NCBI GenBank assembly: GCA_040255345.1
Contig: JBDZUV010000153.1
Span: forward strand, 1 to 6,817
Source: JAFDWI01 sp040255345
GTDB taxonomy: Bacteria > Actinomycetota > Acidimicrobiia > Acidimicrobiales > Iamiaceae
Direction of reading: 5' to 3'
DNA: 6,817 bases
Part shown: in pieces, positions 5,758-6,817 of the stretch
Layout: each line of letters begins with the position of its first letter
Numbering within the stretch: position 1 is the stretch's first letter
Translations under genes and position numbers: made by a program
The notes under the pieces: model-generated
Databases searched by the model: none
Told to the model about the DNA's origin: nothing
The model's input: only the letters and a program-made list of their open reading frames with translations

Positions 5758-6597
5758 GTGGCCGTGACGACCTTCGCCGATCCCGGTGCCTTTCTCGACG
5801 CCGCCAGGCCGTTGTTCGTCGCAGATCCGCTCAGCACGAACGTGATCGCGGTGGTGGCCGAACGTATCGCCTCGGCGGTTCCGACGGAGGCCGCGGCCAG
5901 CCGTTGGTTCGCCGTCTCAGACGATGGAACGGTGACCGGCGCCGCCATGGCGAACGCCCCGTGGAACCTGTTCGTCTCGGCGATGCCCTCTGGAACAGCG
6001 GCACGGCTCGCCGCTCATCTCATCGACGAGGAGGTTTCGATCCCCGGCGTCAGCGGCGAATCCACGGCCGTGGCCGAGTTCGTGGCGGCCTGGACCGTCC
6101 GATCCGGCCAACGCGCGCGCCGGGTCGGTGGTCGCCACGTCTACGTGCTCGACGAACTCGACGTGCCCACGGGCATCGACGGCGAACCACGACGGTTTCA
6201 GGCCGATGAGGCGCCATTCGTCGCCGCATGGTTGGCGGCGTTCCACGACGAGGCCGTCGCCGACGATCCCGACGTCGACACCCGGGAGATGGCCGAACAG
6301 CGCATCGGCAACGGAGAGATCTGGGCCTGGTCGGTCGATGATCAGCCGGTGGCTCTGGCCGCGTGCAGCGCGCCGACCGTCGGTGTCGCGCGCATCGGAC
6401 CCGTCTACACCCCGTCTGATCAGCGTCGACGCGGCTACGGAGCCGCCGTCACCGCAGCCGCGGCCGGGGCCGCCTTCGCGGCCGGCGCGACCCGGGTCAT
6501 GTTGTACGCCGACGTCGACAATCCCACATCGAACGGCATCTACCGACACCTCGGCTTCCGCATCGACCACGGCGGCGAGCAGTACCAGTTCGACTGA
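5758..6597 (+). CDS. GNAT-family N-acetyltransferase
   Basis: 279 residues from GTG 5758; GTG 5764 (277 residues) is equally possible, and neither has a clear Shine-Dalgarno. The C-terminal half (about 143-279) is a typical GNAT domain: the beta-4 strand VGVARIGPVYTP (208-219), the acetyl-CoA pyrophosphate loop DQRRRGYGAA (221-230), then the alpha-3 helix, a strand RVMLYADVDNPTSNGIYRHL (246-265) with the Asn and Tyr commonly seen near the acceptor site, and LGFRI. The N-terminal half (1-142) looks like a diverged second GNAT-like half (FADPGAFLDAARPLFVADP at its start), an arrangement common in actinobacterial acetyltransferases of this length. It transfers acetyl from acetyl-CoA to an unknown amine: small molecule, drug or protein. 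It is a cytosolic single gene, flanked on both sides by inverted copies of the 57-bp repeat. The open frame continues upstream inside the dehydrogenase gene, but that part is not protein-like, so I start at the GTG next to the domain. Confidence 0.85.
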   Translation: MAVTTFADPGAFLDAARPLFVADPLSTNVIAVVAERIASAVPTEAAASRWFAVSDDGTVTGAAMANAPWNLFVSAMPSGTAARLAAHLIDEEVSIPGVSGESTAVAEFVAAWTVRSGQRARRVGGRHVYVLDELDVPTGIDGEPRRFQADEAPFVAAWLAAFHDEAVADDPDVDTREMAEQRIGNGEIWAWSVDDQPVALAACSAPTVGVARIGPVYTPSDQRRRGYGAAVTAAAAGAAFAAGATRVMLYADVDNPTSNGIYRHLGFRIDHGGEQYQFD

Positions 6598-6610
6598 CCC
6601 CTACCGGCTG

Positions 6611-6636
6611 CGGACGGCAACGGCGTGGGCCGTCCG
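6611..6636 (+). terminator. Hairpin after the GNAT gene, possible terminator
   Basis: CGGACGGC (6611-6618) pairs perfectly with GCCGTCCG (6629-6636) around a 10-base loop, starting 14 bases after the GNAT stop codon. The 8-bp GC-rich stem is suited to a terminator in a high-GC genome, but no T-run follows, so termination without Rho is uncertain. Confidence 0.4.
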
Positions 6637-6713
6637 GGCATCGGGCGTCCGCGTGTCGCGATCGTCGTGACGCCACGTGAGCGGCCCGTCACCTTCCGAA
6701 CCGATACGAGCGC

Positions 6714-6770
6714 TGCTTGCTGAATGCAGCGCGACAACTTCGCCGGAACGCCGGAAATGTCCCGAAGTTC
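6714..6770 (-). repeat. 57-bp inverted-repeat element, copy 2 (mirror of 5520-5576)
   Basis: Reverse complement of copy 1 with a single mismatch (T at 6721), and with the same internal fold-back. Going outward past the element, both copies have a C/A-only tract on the repeat's own strand and then GCTGACCC (5500-5507 in copy 1; 6810-6803 on the minus strand in copy 2). In copy 1 the TGA inside GCTGACCC is the dehydrogenase stop. In copy 2 the same TGA (6808-6806, minus) could end a minus-strand gene whose last codons would be AAG AAC GGC, but only nine bases of it are in the window, so that gene is a guess. Short reading frames beginning in either copy (MSRCI...) are by-products of the repeat. 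Confidence 0.9.
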
Positions 6771-6775
6771 GTGCA

Positions 6776-6805
6776 GGGGGGTGGGGTGGGGGGTGGGGGT
6801 GGGGG
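6776..6805 (+). repeat. Extreme G-run tract (potential G-quadruplex)
   Basis: Five G-runs of 6, 4, 6, 5 and 5 bases are separated by single T bases. Four or more G-runs with one-base loops is the strongest sequence pattern for an intramolecular G-quadruplex. It sits on the outer side of repeat copy 2. The minus strand is the matching C-rich strand, as in the shorter tract CCCACCCCCAACCCC (5505-5519) beside copy 1. Length variation by polymerase slippage is likely, and sequencing error in the run lengths is possible. Confidence 0.85.
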
Positions 6806-6817
6806 TCAGCCGTTCTT

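Noticed and set aside
5520..6770. Insertion sequence with 57-bp terminal inverted repeats
   Set aside because: The enclosed gene is an acetyltransferase, not a transposase or recombinase, and I see no target-site duplication flanking the repeats. An autonomous IS is not supported.
6806..6817. A minus-strand gene ending with TGA at 6808-6806
   Set aside because: Suggested by the mirror-image arrangement with copy 1, but only three codons are in the window, so I do not list it as a gene.

Overview
This 6.8 kb window comes from a GC-rich chromosome. Gene content and sequence style (GTG starts, a FadE-like acyl-CoA dehydrogenase, an actinobacterial-type MurJ) point to an actinobacterium. The class Acidimicrobiia (Ilumatobacter-like) is my best guess, but it is unproven. 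There are no rRNA, tRNA, CRISPR, transposase or phage genes here.

Left part, minus strand (1-4193): a tightly packed envelope operon read right to left. It begins with murJ, the lipid II flippase (4193-2373). Next is a 759-residue membrane protein with one N-terminal anchor, a degenerate alkaline-phosphatase-like domain and about 11 C-terminal membrane helices (2376-97). Last is the start of a family 2 glycosyltransferase (100 to beyond the window edge). Both junctions are 4-base GTGA overlaps, so the three products are probably translationally coupled and work together in cell-envelope building.

Middle (4194-4304): a 111 bp divergent intergenic region with an 8-bp inverted repeat, then a strong ribosome binding site for the plus-strand acyl-CoA dehydrogenase gene (4305-5504). 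That gene is metabolically unrelated to the left operon.

Right part (5505-6817): a GNAT-family acetyltransferase gene (5758-6597, plus) lies between two inverted copies of a 57-bp element (5520-5576 and 6714-6770, 56 of 57 bases identical). Each copy is internally palindromic. On its outer side each has a C/A-only tract (G/T on the other strand) preceded by GCTGACCC, which in copy 1 contains the stop codon of the dehydrogenase gene. Copy 2 has the same arrangement in mirror image and may follow a minus-strand gene that ends just inside the right edge. The pair is either a dispersed 3'-end repeat (REP- or terminator-like) or the ends of a small mobile or invertible segment. It is the most unusual structure in the window.
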